From assembly GCA_964030785.1 (NCBI GenBank), contig OZ034967.1, positions 59,585,712 to 59,649,711 on the forward strand: a stretch of DNA of 64,000 nt. The letters are read 5' to 3'. Below, one piece after another: positions 45,590-58,361 of the stretch. Positions within the stretch are counted from its first letter, which is position 1; each line of letters opens with the position of its first letter. This DNA is from Siderastrea siderea. Lineage: Eukaryota; Cnidaria; Anthozoa; Scleractinia; Rhizangiidae. The notes beneath the pieces were generated by a model, which saw only the letters and a list, made by a program, of their open reading frames with translations, did not search any database and was not told the origin of the DNA. The position numbers and the translations under genes are program-made.

Positions 45590-47105
45590 TAACTCATAAT
45601 AATAACAATCTTTTATTAGGAAGCTCCATCACTAAAAAGTGGTTTACATAGAGGTCCTAACACTAGATATATATTATATAATGATACAATTAAAATCTAT
45701 AAATTAGAGCTAAAACCGAAATATATAAATAATTACAACATATACACTACAAGGATTAAAAAAAAAATAATAAATAAATTTCTTAATTATAAAAAGCAGA
45801 AAAAAGACGCTTCTTAAAAATTGACAAACTTGCTGAGTTTCTTACAGCTCTCTCTAGCTCATTAAAGTCTGTGAAGCAGTGGTACCGCGAACGATGTTTT
45901 CCCCAATTGTATTTGATTTTGGGGAGCTTTATAGTATCTTTATTGCGAGTATTGTAGGAGTGCATATCACTCTTTCTTACAATGTCCAAAGAATGATTAA
46001 GTTGGCCATTAATACACTTGTATGCATATATACATCGATGACATTTCCTACGTTCTTCGAGATTCAGCCATCTCAAGACTGTTAGTGCATCAGTGGATGA
46101 GGAGTGAAGTTATCTATCTAATATCAATTTAGCTGCTTTGTTTTGCAGAATTTGCAATTCCTTCATTAGTGAAACATTGTCCTTGTCACCCCAGACTAAA
46201 TCAGCATAATCAAAAATAGGTAGCACTAAGCTGTTATAAAAAAGTAACCGGGCATTATAAGGTAAATAATACTTAATCCTACGTAAAAGGCCAAGGTTCT
46301 TATTAACCTTAGATGAAATATACTCAACATGGTCGGACCATGTAAAAGTTGAGGACAACATAACTCCCAAATATTTAAAACTAGTTACAGAATTTATATC
46401 GGTGTCAAAAATAGATAATGAGAAAGAGGAAATACCAACAAGTTTTCTATTACTGCCTATAAACATGGATTTCGTCTTAGTAAGATTCAAAGTTAGCTTA
46501 TTTCCATGTAGCCACTGAGCAACTTTCAAGAGATCATCATTCAGTGCCTCTTCTAACAGGTGTGGCTCCTTAGCAAAGAAGTACAGGACCGTGTCATCAG
46601 CATACAAAGTCACATCGCAATTCTTTATAGCCAGAGGAAGATCATTAATATAAACCAAGAAGAGAAGCGGTCCCAGAATACTCCCCTGTGGCACCCCAAA
46701 GGTCATCGGGAGAGGGGCAGACACAGCATCACCACAGGCAGTCCGCTGTTTACGATGACTCAGGTAAGACTTGAACCACTGTAGGGTACTGGGCGAGACA
46801 CCGATAGCCGACAACTTAGACAGCAAGATGTTATGGTCAACGGTATCGAATGCCTTGGTCAAATCTAAGAACACTGCACCGCACAGTTCTCCACTCTCCA
46901 TATGCAATAGGACCTCATCTGCAAAACTGGTGAGAGCTGAAGTTGTAGACAGCTTGGAACGGAAGCCAAATTGTTTGCTTGAAATGAGGTTATTTGAATT
47001 CAGAAAGTCATAGAATTGAGAATGGACGACTTTTTCCAGTATTTTACTCATTGTTGGCAGAATAGAAATTGGGCGATAATTTGACCATGATAATTTTGGG
47101 CGATA
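45590..47105 (-). mobile_element. 5'-truncated LINE with intact reverse-transcriptase core
   Basis: Minus strand: 47051-46110 encodes 313 residues of RT starting at SNYRPISILPTMSKILEKVV (the first codons lie upstream of 47051). Motif A is FLDLTKAFDTVDH, motif B GVPQGSILGPLLFLVYINDL, motif C LYADDTVLYF (YADD intact). 46076-45783 holds the C-terminal part (YNTRNKDTIKLPKIKYNWGK, ending FKKRLFSAFYN) in a different frame. No endonuclease domain, so truncated at the 5' end during insertion, as expected for target-primed reverse transcription. CR1/L2/jockey-like. The 3' end abuts an ATA-rich stretch near 45597. Youngest-looking LINE in the window. Confidence 0.82.
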
Positions 47106-47601
47106 ATTTTATCATCAGATCTTCGAGATTCATTTTGTAGCCTTCTAAAAAGTCAAGACTCTAGGTGGCTTCGCAAAAGATCAAGACCCTAAAACGGCTA
47201 GGTCGAAAAAAATCGAGCCTCGGAGAATGCTTTGCCAGAAATTGGAGACTTCTAGACGCAACGAATCGCTCAAAAAACGAGACTGCGAGACGCTTACAAT
47301 TCAGCTGAAACTAGGAGCCCATAACCCGCTGAAACTTATTTTTGGCAAGGCCATTCGCCATCCCTAAATTCTTCACGGGACTATACTATACTGTACAGCG
47401 GTGTGACGAATGGTGTCAAATGTCAAATGCTTTGCTCGTAATGTTATTCAAACGCTTCTACCTTCGTTCCTTGTAATTTATATTCATAAATTCACCAATG
47501 GTCACGATTTTATTTACCGTCACTAGCATTTTACGCAATTACAAAACGGCAACCGCCACGGAGTTGAACAGAACCCTGCGTCGTCGCAAATCATACAGAC
47601 A

Positions 47602-50600
47602 ATGCAGAGATTGAAATTTCTTCTTCTGTTATTAATCGTATTGATCGTCGCTACCACATATTTTGTGTCGTTCCATTTCCAATTTAACGTTCCCCTAACT
47701 AGAGGGGCTAAGGAAATCGAGGAAAGGCACCTTTATCAAATTCATAGCTGGCAAGGTAAGTCTATTTTTTACAATTTATGCTTTACGATGTTGAATGTAT
47801 TTCCGGTGAAGTGATTTTTGGCTACGTCTCGACCCCGCGCTCTTCGACTTCCACAAAACCTGTTATAAAGCAAACTATTATTGAGTGGACAAAGATGATT
47901 AAAATGCTTCCGATTTATTTGCTGAAATTATGATTGTAAGCGTGATCATCAGAGATATTCGGCCTGTTTAAAAAACTGTTTTATTGCCTATGTGAAACCA
48001 CAACGTTCAACAGAAAAACACCCAATGATGAGGTTACAAATTAACTGACCTTTTCCTGTCATCGGATTACAGTGGGGTAGTGACTTCTCGCGTTTTTGTC
48101 GCCTTTTCCGACAACATTTTCGTAAGAGACATCGACACTTATTCCTGAAAAAAACTTAATCCTATCCTGTTTATACTAGAAGACTTAAATCTCCTCAATC
48201 TTAAAGGGAGAGCAGGCCGAGAAATTATACAACTTTTTGTCACACCGCTACATCAAAAGTGGGGAATTTACGAACAAGTAATTACTCATTATGAAGATGT
48301 GACTTTGATAGTTTTATTCCAACTGGATCTCTCGTTCAATATGGCCCTACGGTCGTAGTAAATGGTCTCTAAGAAGAAAGTTTCTGAGTACCAGTGTTTG
48401 ATTCAAAGAGGATTTGAGAGGAAGTCACTGAAGTGAAGGAAGCCATTTGCTAGTGGTCGCTTAGAGTGATTCAGCTGAAACTGAAATATTCTTGACAGCG
48501 TCTGAGTTGTTTCCCTTCAATTTAGTTCATTTACATTTCTAACTCAAAATCTCTCCTGAGCGAGCAATCTTGAAGCGGTTATCTTTTGGGTCGTTTTCAG
48601 TCCATTACTGTCACTTTCCAGAGATGGCTCAAAAGACAGCGTTTGACTAAAAACTGAGTCAAACGGAATTTCCTTTCTTTTTCAGTTTTCACAGACTAAG
48701 CAGGCTTCAGTTCAGTTTCAGACGTGTCTCCCATGGTACTTTCCTCCGTTAAAATGCTAATGTTCAACAAACAAAGATGTGATTATTTAAGGCTAATTAG
48801 TTCTCTCGCATGCATGAGTTATCAGTCAAGCAACGCGGTAGTTTTTTGGCGTGGAATTAGTCTCGCTTTAGTTCGAGTTCATGAAGTCAACGTATACACG
48901 CTCTTTAGACCCTGTATTGAAGCAGTGTAGGCACACTGTTGCTATGGTAAGAGCAGAGAAATTCCAAACAAATTATCGGAGTGTCTTTGGTGTTTCGAGG
49001 AAGGTTCACTCTGTCCCAAGGGCCTTTGCGGTGTGGGCCACTTGTGGTTCCCCGAGGGTCTTTTCAGTGTGGACCGCTTGAAAATCCCCCAAGGACCTTT
49101 TCAGAAATCATCTATTATGAACAAAAAATAGCGGTTAAAGTTCCAGGTAAAGTGAAAACTTAGGCTACATTGCCAATTCCTTATGCACGTTCGGTTTAAA
49201 ATGGGATTAAAATCCACGAATTGCAAATTAGAAATGACAGTTTCCGGCTCTCATATAGTGCAATAAATGTAATTTTAGTTACTTGGAAATTTTTGGTTTA
49301 CATTTCATAAAGCAATTAATGACTTCGTCAATACGACTTTTAGAAGAAAAGTGGATTTGGTTTGTTTTTGTTTGTTTGAAGGGTGGAAACACAACTATCG
49401 GTCGTTTGTCGTCTAAAAAGATGATAAGGAATTCTTCTATTTCGCTTTAATCGGGACTGGTAATCTGTGAGTAACAGTTCAGTTAGTGTCTTTCGTTAGG
49501 ATAAAGATGTATGAATGACAGGGGTTAAAATCACGCCAAAAAAAAGTGACGCTGTGGACGCCCCCCCCCCCCCCCCCCCCAAAAAAAAATTGTCTTTATA
49601 AAGGTCCACAACAGCTGAAGAGAACTTAACAATTTGGCGTTTAGCAGGGTATATTGCATTGTGGACAGTGAATGCTAAGCTATTAAGGTCTCTGGGAATG
49701 AAGTACATCTATTTCGTCCTGTTGTAACCCCTGGAATGAAATCATTTGTGGCCTGGTTAAGCACATTCAGCTGAGTGATTGTGAATTAAGCAAAATTTTT
49801 TACTAGGTTTTTTCGCCACTTCGTAATTAAAACTGCGAAAACCATTTGTCTTTTGCTGCTGGTTAATTAACAGAACTCACAATTTCTGAGATTTTACATC
49901 GACTTTGACATTTATTGCCTCATTTTGATCTATTAACAGCCATTATTCGGGACAACCATTGACATTCGATTTATTTTCGATTCTTTTCGTTTATAAAGAA
50001 AAATTCTTTTGACCATGATCGGTAGTCTTGTGAACCGTGTTGTCGCTAAAATTTGGGGAAGCTCATTTGTCAAACAATAAAACAGTTTTCAAACTCGGTT
50101 TTCACAAGACTCGTCCTTGTTTAAATGTCTGGTGATAATTGCCTATAGGTAATGTTTTACAACCAAAACAAGTTGAAACCGTTAAGAAAAAGAAAAAAAG
50201 AGTATAAAAAATCAAAACTAAACAGAACAAAAAGCTCAAACCTATAATGAGCACTTTTAATCACTTGTTATGAACCTCTTGGCTGCGAGCGAAAATTAAT
50301 TAGAAATTTCCGTGGCATGAATGCAAAGTATTTAATCAGCTGTTTGTTGTTTGTTACCTCTTCGCCTTTAGCTAAAATGGCGAAAAACCAATTAATGAAT
50401 ATGTTTGCCTATTGTGACGCGTGAGGGGTTGGTATTCATCGACAAAAACACACCGATTACAAACGTTCACGCTCACAATTAAAACAACGGTTTAACCACT
50501 GCATCTTCTACTAAGCATTTTCAAAAATGGTGGCAATGAGACTTTGAACATTAAAAATAAATAAAATTTGGGAAAAGTCCCTTAGAAGTTCTCTGGCTTT

Positions 50601-53600
50601 TAATTATATAAAAAAACCTTGGAAGCCGAGTTCCGCACTTCAGAGTAGGTTAGCTAACCAAGAGCAACAAGTGCTTGGTTTTTAAGTCAGTGAATTGCAG
50701 CTGACAACCCAAATTAAATCCTTTTTTAGTTCCAAATCTTTCTGAGTTTTTTTTTTAGCAAATTAAACAAACGTAGCGAGTCCGTTGCTGTTTCTGAATA
50801 AGTTCATGATATTTCTTTGTTCGGTATTATTTATATCAAAATCGATTGACTAGAGAAAAATAAGGAAGGGATCGGCCAGAGTGAGTATTCTGTTGGTCTT
50901 CTACAATTCCGTTGGCATGTTACAAAATTGTGTGTAATCTAAGTGTTGCAGTCATTGAGTATTTGCGAACATTTTTTGGAAGAAGTCTTTTTTCATAATA
51001 AAACCAACAAGGGTAGTCTTGTATGTAATGTCGTCTCAACCTCGATTTATATTATTTTTTGTTATTTTTTTGTATTGGTTAAGTTTCCAGGTTGCTGTAG
51101 TTATATTGAGCAGTCATCATCTAAAACCCTCGCTCTTTTGGAAGCGCATTTCCAACCATGGAATTATAGGGATTCTATTTCTTGTGTCGCAAGAGGCATA
51201 AGATATTTTTGTGCTGGTCATTTTTCCACCCTAGCTTTTCGTGCTGATCTTATAACAAACGGGCGTGGAAGTTAAACTTTCATACTGGACCGAGGGTGGA
51301 CAGATTGTTCTAACTGATGTTTGCATTTGTTTCTAGATATTGTGCCGGTAACATCAACAATAAAAGCGGTAGGTGTTAAGTCCAAGTCGACATTTCGAAA
51401 ACTAAGAACTACAGTGGAACCCGATATAACGAGTCTCGGTATAACGAAGTCCCCGCTACAACAAAAGACATTCTTCAGCCGGGGAAAGTTACAGTAAAAT
51501 GTGTGGAACAGAAACCTGATATAACGAACCCCGGTACAACGACATCCCCGACATGACGAACACAATCCAAAAGCACAAGCTTAAAATTTACACTGATACA
51601 ACGAATAAACGTCATCAAGCAGCTGAAGTTGACAACCTCGTTCCCAGGGTTTCTCGAGGGAGGAAGAGAGAGGACCCGGGTACGAGGTTGCTGAAGTTGA
51701 ATGCGTAACAGATCAACAGAGATGCATCTTGTAGAACCTTAATCATGAATTTTATTTATTTGTTAGCACTTTGCTATATCGGGGTCCACTGTTATGTAGA
51801 AAGGTGCAGAGCAAAATGATTGTGGTGAACTTTGACGAAACTGTTGTCTGATTGCATTTACCCAATTTTCTCTTAACAGAAAAGAGTGATATACAACCGA
51901 GTGGGGAAATGTGGAAGTCGCACTGTCATACAGCTTATGGTGTCACTTGCAGAACAAAATAACTTCAACGTTATAGGTTCTACGAAATACCAATCCCTTC
52001 ATATTAACCTTCGGGAACAGGTAAAAATAAAATTATCCAATATCAATGTTCACAAGGTGTTCTAGCTACAAGGCCGCCGACAATGGGTTCAACATTTTAA
52101 CCCTTAAAGCCCCAATAGTGACAAGCATCTAATTTCTCCTTACAGAATTACTGCTTGATCAAACTTACATCGAGATCATGAGAGTAAAGGAAATGATCAC
52201 CAAAGATGAAAAGTCTTGATTTTTGATCAAATTCTCCTAACTAGCAACATAAGAAATATATGGAGAATAGTGAGGAGAATATGGATGTTAATATTGGGGC
52301 TTAAAGGGTTAATTCAACACTGTTAAACATTGTTGAATACAAAAAGTTGGGCGTGTTTGGCCGCCCTGTTGAATGATGTTTGGTGTTATTGATCCAACTT
52401 CTCTCAGTTTTGTTTTTCAGGTGAACACCAATGTTGAATTCGTTTGACTACCTCAGTCAGCATTATCAGTACAACAAAATTGTATCCAGCAATGTTGAAT
52501 AATGTTACTGCGTTTAACCGAAGCCTTACTTCCAGCGCGACGTGCTTAATGACGGTGCCTCCTAATACAGAGGTATTTTTGCACAGTTTATGACAATGCG
52601 GGAAAAGAAGATATAAGCTAGGGCTATTGGAATCCAAAATAAAACTGTGGGTAACCACGAAACTTTCAGCAAAAATTAAACAATCACAATTCTAAAAACC
52701 GTTAAAATGCATAATTCCAAATTTAGGATCAATTATCTCTGAAACATGCATAGTTGTCCCCAATTTTCTTTTTGTATTCTGATAGCCCTTGTTAAGATTT
52801 GCTTTTTCCACATTAGTCATAAGCCGTGCAAAAATACTTCTGTATTAGTAGGCAAATTCCTTAAGAAACCAGAATATCTCGGACCAGCGGCGCGGTTCTC
52901 GAAAGCCCCGAAAAGGTTTTCAGCCCGGAAGAGCCATTTCTAAAAAAACTATGGCTACTTAGTTTTCTCTGAAAAACGCGTGGCTATCCACATTTTTCCT
53001 TTTAGATTTCAGCAGGTCTTGCTAAGATCTGTTTTTCCCCATAGTCAAAACCTTTCGCAAAAAATACCTCTATATTAGGAGGCACCGTCCTTAACCATGT
53101 TAACTCAGTGCTACGAGCCTCGCAGGTTAGTTATCATATCCAACGCGCGCTCGTGGAATAATTATTAATTACACATTTGTCCGGGCCTTGGGTCTGACCA
53201 TCCCTGGGATTTCTTCCCATACGGACGTAATTTGATCAGATATTGTTGTCCGATAATCAACTGTTATTCAGTTACAGCTGTGGCAAAAAGCGTTTTGTGC
53301 TTGCGGCATGTTAACAGTGTTAATAATGCAAACTGTAGAGAGTGAAAGAAATCGTAGCGTTGATTTTGATTCCTTTAGCAGTTGTAGAAAACTGAGCCTG
53401 AAAAGATTCACACTCCACACCAATCTCTCTTCCAGAGCCTCCCTTCTACTGTTGCTGCCAACAGAAAGGATCGAGGGAGGGCTCTAGAAGCATAAAAAGT
53501 CATTAAAATGTCGTTGTAAAAAATCTTTTCACGCAGGTAAGGTTCGTGGACTTCATAGATCACCTTCAAGTACCATTCGTCTATCATCATCATTTACATT

Positions 53601-56600
53601 ACGTCGACTTTAACAGGTAAAACACTTCCATAAATGACATAAATAACTGTAGACTCTTGCCATCTCGAAACCCTAAGAGAAACAAACAACTGTCCAAGAA
53701 AGCGAAGCTTGAATTAACCAGTAGTAAAACGCTGCATCTCTCTGTCAACGGGTTCTGTTCGAGATCTTGGAAGATGATCCAAATTTTCCCATTGGCAGCC
53801 CGCAGCTTTTCGAGGGATTCTGATCCTTCTCAATAAAAAGTGAATAACTCTGAAATATCGTCAATGGTATATAAAACCTGAAGATGTCTACTAGAAACTA
53901 TATAGGTTCTTCCCATTTATCTACAATCCCGGGACCTTTTGTTGGAACGCTTTTTCCTGTCCGCCCCCCAATGTTGATAACAATGACTTGCTGCATGGTT
54001 AAAATTGGTTCACTCAACATTGAGGGGAAGGGAGAGCCTCAGTTTCAGGCAGGTGAATTGTGACTGAGAAAAATGTTCCAATACAGTGTGACCGAAATTG
54101 TAGCTCTTGATTTTCTCGCCTGTCTGAGAATCTTCCATGTTTTGTTTACTCGTTGGAGTTGTTATCCTATTGACCGGTGTCGGTGTAGTAAATGGACTGA
54201 ATAAGCAGGAGTCTCAGTAATCTGTCCAGTGTGATCGTCCGGATAAGAATAGACAGTCTGAGAAGGAATGTTGTTGGCTGAGGGTTCGCTGGACAACCTT
54301 AGCGAAAGACACTGCGATAGCGATAGTCAAGAGGTGTATAGTCAGTTTGTGGTTTTCATTATCGTGTCTTTGTTTTTCTCCAGATTTGGCTCCCTTCAGC
54401 CCATTTATATTAACCTCATACGGGATCCACTTGCTCGCCTCGTCTCTTCATATTACTTCCGTAGATTCGGGGATTACAGAGAGGGCCGTAGAACGTGGAG
54501 TTTTAAAGGCACAGATGAAGCCAAAAATCAGGTTTGTGCTAAATGTTGTGAAGTGAAATTCTTGTTATTTTGGAGTTTTCTATTTCTAGAAACATTTGAA
54601 CGATTGTTCTAAATCTGCATGTTTACTTCACGTTGTAAAATTGGTAACCTTGACCGCGCTGATCATGAAATCAACACAGGTGGAAGAACTCGCGCACGAA
54701 ACCCACAACAATGCCGGTCGGTAGGTTAATAGCAGATAGTATCCCATGTTTGAGTAGCCAATCAGAGTGCGTGAAAAACACTATCCACTGGTTTAGTGTA
54801 TACTAAATTTGGATATTTCAGAGTTTGTTTATCTCTTGCTTTTGTTGTCTTCAGTAGACATTCGACGAGTGTGTCCTCAATAATATGACAGAATGTGTCA
54901 ATCCTGCTAAAATTTTCTACATTGTTCCATTCTTCTGTGGACAGGAAGCCTTTTGCACGTAAGTCTACAGTTTTGTTTTTGCGGTATACTAATAAAATCC
55001 TTTAATGGCATCTTTTTGTTCGAGCAATTTTTTTTGTCACTGGTATATTTTCTTGAACCTTCTTAACAATATTGTGTTTTCATGGACATCAGTTAACTGA
55101 ATTTGTTCAATTTTCCCCCGTCCCGCGAAGTGGAGATATTGGAAAGAAGACTGATTTTTTCCTAGTTTCTCTCAGTTTTCTATGAGACCACCTTTACAAC
55201 AGTCAATAGTTTTCGACCAATAAGAACGCGCGTAATATCACGCTATTTTATAAAATTGGATGGGATAATAACAATCTCCGAGGTACCGTGAGAGATCTGT
55301 TCGTACCCATGTACGTGTGTCATCATGTTCCATAATAAACGAGGGCGGGGCAAGGAATTTTGATCTTGCATGATACTTAGAAAAGCCAAAGAATAATAGG
55401 TAGCTCTAGCATACATAAAACAATAGATACGATTTCCTGGTAACATTGGTCTTCTGGTCTAGGCACTTTTCTTTTTTCTCTTGTTTATCTTGAAGTTATT
55501 CCATTATTTCAAACTTTAAAAAAAAGGAGTCCTGCCGCCCTGGATCCTTCCTCTTAGTTCCGCCATAGAGCCTTAATGTATACAGAGGTACTGTAGGGTT
55601 TTGTGATCTTTCTTAGTTTTCTTTTTGTTTCTTCTCAATGCCTGAAACAGTAAATGCTGTGGTAGTATCACATCTTACAGCTTCTTTACTTAAATTTTAT
55701 CTTTAAAACGTCCTTTTTAAACCCGAGAAGCTGCCTTTAGTCTAGGTAGTTATTGATTGTAACCCCGAGGAGGGTGATTCAGATTTCGCTCCATAGAAAA
55801 TAATTATTTAACGTAGAAACCTTGCCGTCATCTTTCATATTGTGGCTGTTGGCTACAAAATCACATCTGTGGGGCAATTTTGTAACCTGTAGAAAAGTTG
55901 CTTATACCTCGATGACACTTTAGGTTAAACATGTCTAAATGTTGTTAATCCATACTTGGTTAATTAAACTGTGTTCAGCTAAACGTGTTTAGTTTTTTGT
56001 ACACGAGGTGTTAGAACCACTTCCTCCTTCCGATTCCATTGCCTTGCACCAACTTTGTGAAAAACAGCTTAGCTATAGTGGTGTGATACCGTCTCTGGAA
56101 CAACTTACCCTCCGATTTGCGGCAAGCAGAATCACTATATGATCCCAGTAATAAACTACACTCATGATTAATTGAATTCTAACAGACATGGAATTCTTGT
56201 AAAGCAGTTTTTTCAGATGTTTTTAAATCGTAGAGTGAATTTTTGGATATGAGATACGCATTTGCCAATTTTATATTGTACTGTCGAATTTCCCGTGCTT
56301 ATTAAAGGACGTTGGGTCCTAATACAGAGGTATTTTTGCAAAGGATATGGCTATGGGGAAAAAGCAGATCTTAGCAAGACCTATTGGAATCTTAAGAAAT
56401 CCGAATATCCCGAGATGCACAGAACGTATGCGCAGTAACAAAAGGAGGCACCGTCCTTAACGACCCTCGCGACGACGAACCTCTTTACGGCGCCATTTTG
56501 AACGCAGAGGCCCTAGAGACAACAATGAATCACTGTACTGAGTATTTGATTCACATATTTGGTTTCTCTACAGGCATCCTTCACAGTTAGCTTTAAGACA

Positions 56601-57762
56601 AGCCAAGGTAAATGTAGTTAAAAACTACCTGCTGGTCGGAGTAACGGAAGAGTATGAAGATTTTCTTTTCGCTCTCGAGACACTCCTACCTGAATTTTTC
56701 AAGGGTATATTGGAGACCTACAAAGCACCAGGTTGGATTAGCGTTTTGCTATTGTTTATTTTTGTGTTTTCTTACGTTTCGCTTGTATTGTTTACTTTAA
56801 ACCTTTTTCTGATTTAAAACGATTCTAGGATTAACATTGCGGATTCATACTCTTTTAGACTTGATAAGGATTCCAGATTATTGAGTTTACCCTTGCGCTT
56901 GTATTGTTTACACTAAACCTTTTCCTGATTTAAAACGACTCTGGGATTAACATTGCAGATTCAAACTGTTTTAGACTTGATAAGGATCCCAGATTATTGA
57001 GTTTACTCATGCGTTGGAAACGTAATTGTCTTTGTAAATATCAATGTATATGTGCACCTGAAACCCACATTTTAGTAGTGAATAAAACCTATCAGTTAAA
57101 ACTCCTTAAAAAAAGAAAAAAAAGTAGTCATTATAAAACTGGTAATTTGGTGATCGCATATAGTACACAAACACCTATTAAAATCAATGTTTAATTATTC
57201 AAGGGAAAAGAATTCAGTCTAAATGAAACCAATATTTTAAAAATAGTCATCGTGGATCACAAATAAGAGTGGCGTGGAAGATTTCGATATAAATTTGTGA
57301 TTTCAGTCGTTTTATTGATATGTTGTTCATGGCTTTCTTAATACCAACGCAGAAAGCCTTTGTTGGAAAAGTTCGGACATTTTAATGTTCGAATGCTCCT
57401 TTTCCTCAGAAAACAGATATGAAAGGGCCTTCACATCATGAAAGAGTACGTTGTTTTAAATTTAGTTTCAGTTGTAAATTCAAGGCCTGTTGTTTTTAGC
57501 CGTGTTTAAATAAAGTTAAATGAATGAATGAAATGAATGAATGAATGAACAGTTCGACCAAATAATATCAAATTTAATTTTCTTTGTAGGGGATGAGCTT
57601 CAAAATAAAATAACAACAACCAAGACGATGAATAAGAAAGGGCCTTCTGCGGAAGTAGAAAAGATCATGAAAAAACATCTTGAATTGGAGTACGACTTTT
57701 ATAACTTTGTAAAGAACAGGTTCCATAGGCTTAAAGCTGAACTACAATCACCCTCATCTTAA
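47602..57762 (+). CDS. UST: Uronyl 2-O-sulfotransferase-like Golgi enzyme
   Basis: Eight exons in phase: 47602-47755, 51337-51368, 51880-52020, 53537-53616, 54384-54531, 54858-54958, 56574-56731, 57590-57762, giving 328 residues. Residues 5-24 (KFLLLLLIVLIVATTYFVSF) are a type II signal anchor. RVGKCGSRTV (69-78) is the 5'-phosphosulfate-binding loop for PAPS. YHHHLHYVDF (125-134) aligns with the HxH catalytic region of HS2ST. PIYINLIRDPLARLVSSYYF (142-161) is the 3'-phosphate-binding segment. Cysteine pairs (FDECVLNN, PFFCGQEAFC) are conserved. The GKCGSRT form and the C-terminus (LEYDFYNFVKNRFHRLK) fit UST, which sulfates iduronate/glucuronate of dermatan/chondroitin sulfate, better than HS2ST. 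The acceptor at 54855-54857 avoids a TAG. The 32-bp second exon is the weakest call. Confidence 0.88.
48965..49110 (+). repeat. Degenerate two-copy tandem repeat
   Basis: AGGGCCTTTGCGGTGTGGGC CACTTGTGG is followed about 39 bases later by AGGGTCTTTTCAGTGTGGAC CGCTTG, then a partial third AAGGACCTTTTCAG. In the long first UST intron, which otherwise shows nothing recognisable apart from a poly-C run at 49561-49580. Confidence 0.4.
51411..51792. mobile_element. TA-flanked MITE (ACAGTGGAACCCGATATAAC type)
   Basis: The left end ACAGTGGAACCCGATATAAC has a right-end counterpart ACAGTGGACCCCGATATAGC (reverse-complemented). Internal TATAACGAA / GGTACAACGA repeats fill the left arm. Pogo/Tigger- or mariner-like termini. 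It carries a second MITE at 51633-51690 and lies just after the small second exon of UST. Confidence 0.75.
51633..51690. mobile_element. 58-bp foldback MITE nested in the 51411 MITE
   Basis: CAACCTCGTTCCCAGGG ... CCCGGGTACGAGGTTG, flanked by CTGAAGTTGA at 51623-51632 and 51691-51700. Same termini and duplication length (10 bp) as the 313-bp element at 15724. Confidence 0.88.
52097..52312. mobile_element. TTAA-flanked MITE (CCCTTAAAGCCCCAATA type)
   Basis: TTAACCCTTAAAGCCCCAAT at the left and its reverse complement ATTGGGGCTTAAAGGGTTAA at the right; 216 bp. The interior includes GATCACCAAAGATGAAAAGT and TTTTTGATCAAATTCTCCTA. TTAA ends fit piggyBac or Kolobok-type target duplication. In a UST intron 77 bases after an exon. 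Confidence 0.85.
52546..53094. mobile_element. TTAA-flanked MITE (GACGGTGCCTCCTAATACAG type), long copy
   Basis: TTAATGACGGTGCCTCCTAA TACAGAGGTATTTTTGC at the left; the right end is AAAATACCTCTATATTAGGA GGCACCGTCCTTAA. A second inverted copy of the arm sits inside at about 52770-52860, so the element contains three arm copies. In the UST intron before the 53537 exon. Confidence 0.75.
56302..56460. mobile_element. TTAA-flanked MITE, short copy of the 52546 family
   Basis: TTAAAGGACG..TCCTAATACA GAGGTATTTTTGCAAAGG at the left; GGAGGCACCGTCCTTAA at the right; 159 bp. The interior GGAAAAAGCAGATCTTAGCA matches the 52546 element. Confidence 0.78.
56781..57011 (+). repeat. Two-copy tandem duplication, 116-bp period
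   Basis: GCTTGTATTGTTTAC...CCAGATTATTGAGTTTAC occurs at 56781-56896 and again at 56897-57011 with few differences. In the last UST intron, starting about 50 bases after an exon. Confidence 0.88.
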
Positions 57763-58361
57763 CGGACGCCTCTGTAAGGCGGACAAATCTCCAAAGTGGA
57801 CACCTCTCAAAGGCAAACACTACGGAGAAGAAACCAGCTATCTAAGGCAACACCACTCTAGAGCGGGCAACTCTCAAGGCTAAGGCGAGCAACTCTTTCA
57901 GTGAACATGTGCCATGGAGTTGGTCCCTGGTGTTCTATAGTCCTTTACGTCAACACCGTGTTGAAGTTGAGGACTACTCTAAATGGCCCAGGTGGACATC
58001 CATAGCTGGGTGGGGGGGGGGGGGGGGGAGGGGGTTAGGTGGAGGTGGGAGGTGTGCACACTAGTACAAGATCTGTTTTTTTTTTCAATGCTTGTATTTG
58101 GGCAATCCTCTAAATTTTGGCCGGAGTTGTGCCGCTCGTGGACCTTTGTAGAGCAAACGAAATGTAAAAACCGGAGGCCTGATAGAAATTATTTACGGCC
58201 AAAATGTGAATCCCTCATAGGAAAGTTGAAAAAAATTCATCTTCATTACTTCATAAGCCACAAGCAATCAACAACGTGATTTTTCCTTGGAACTTAAGCT
58301 GTGCAATTTTTGCGTGCTTACCTCATTATTAAATATTTAAAACCATACCATTTCCAATAAA
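57763..58361 (+). other. UST 3' UTR and downstream sequence
   Basis: Short GGCGGACAA / GGCGAGCAACTCT-like repeats at 57775-57895 and a G run at 58012-58027. A candidate AATAAA is at 58356-58361. Confidence 0.4.

Noticed and set aside
54268..54612. 114-codon ORF around a UST exon
   Set aside because: Extends beyond good splice sites; only 54384-54531 is coding.
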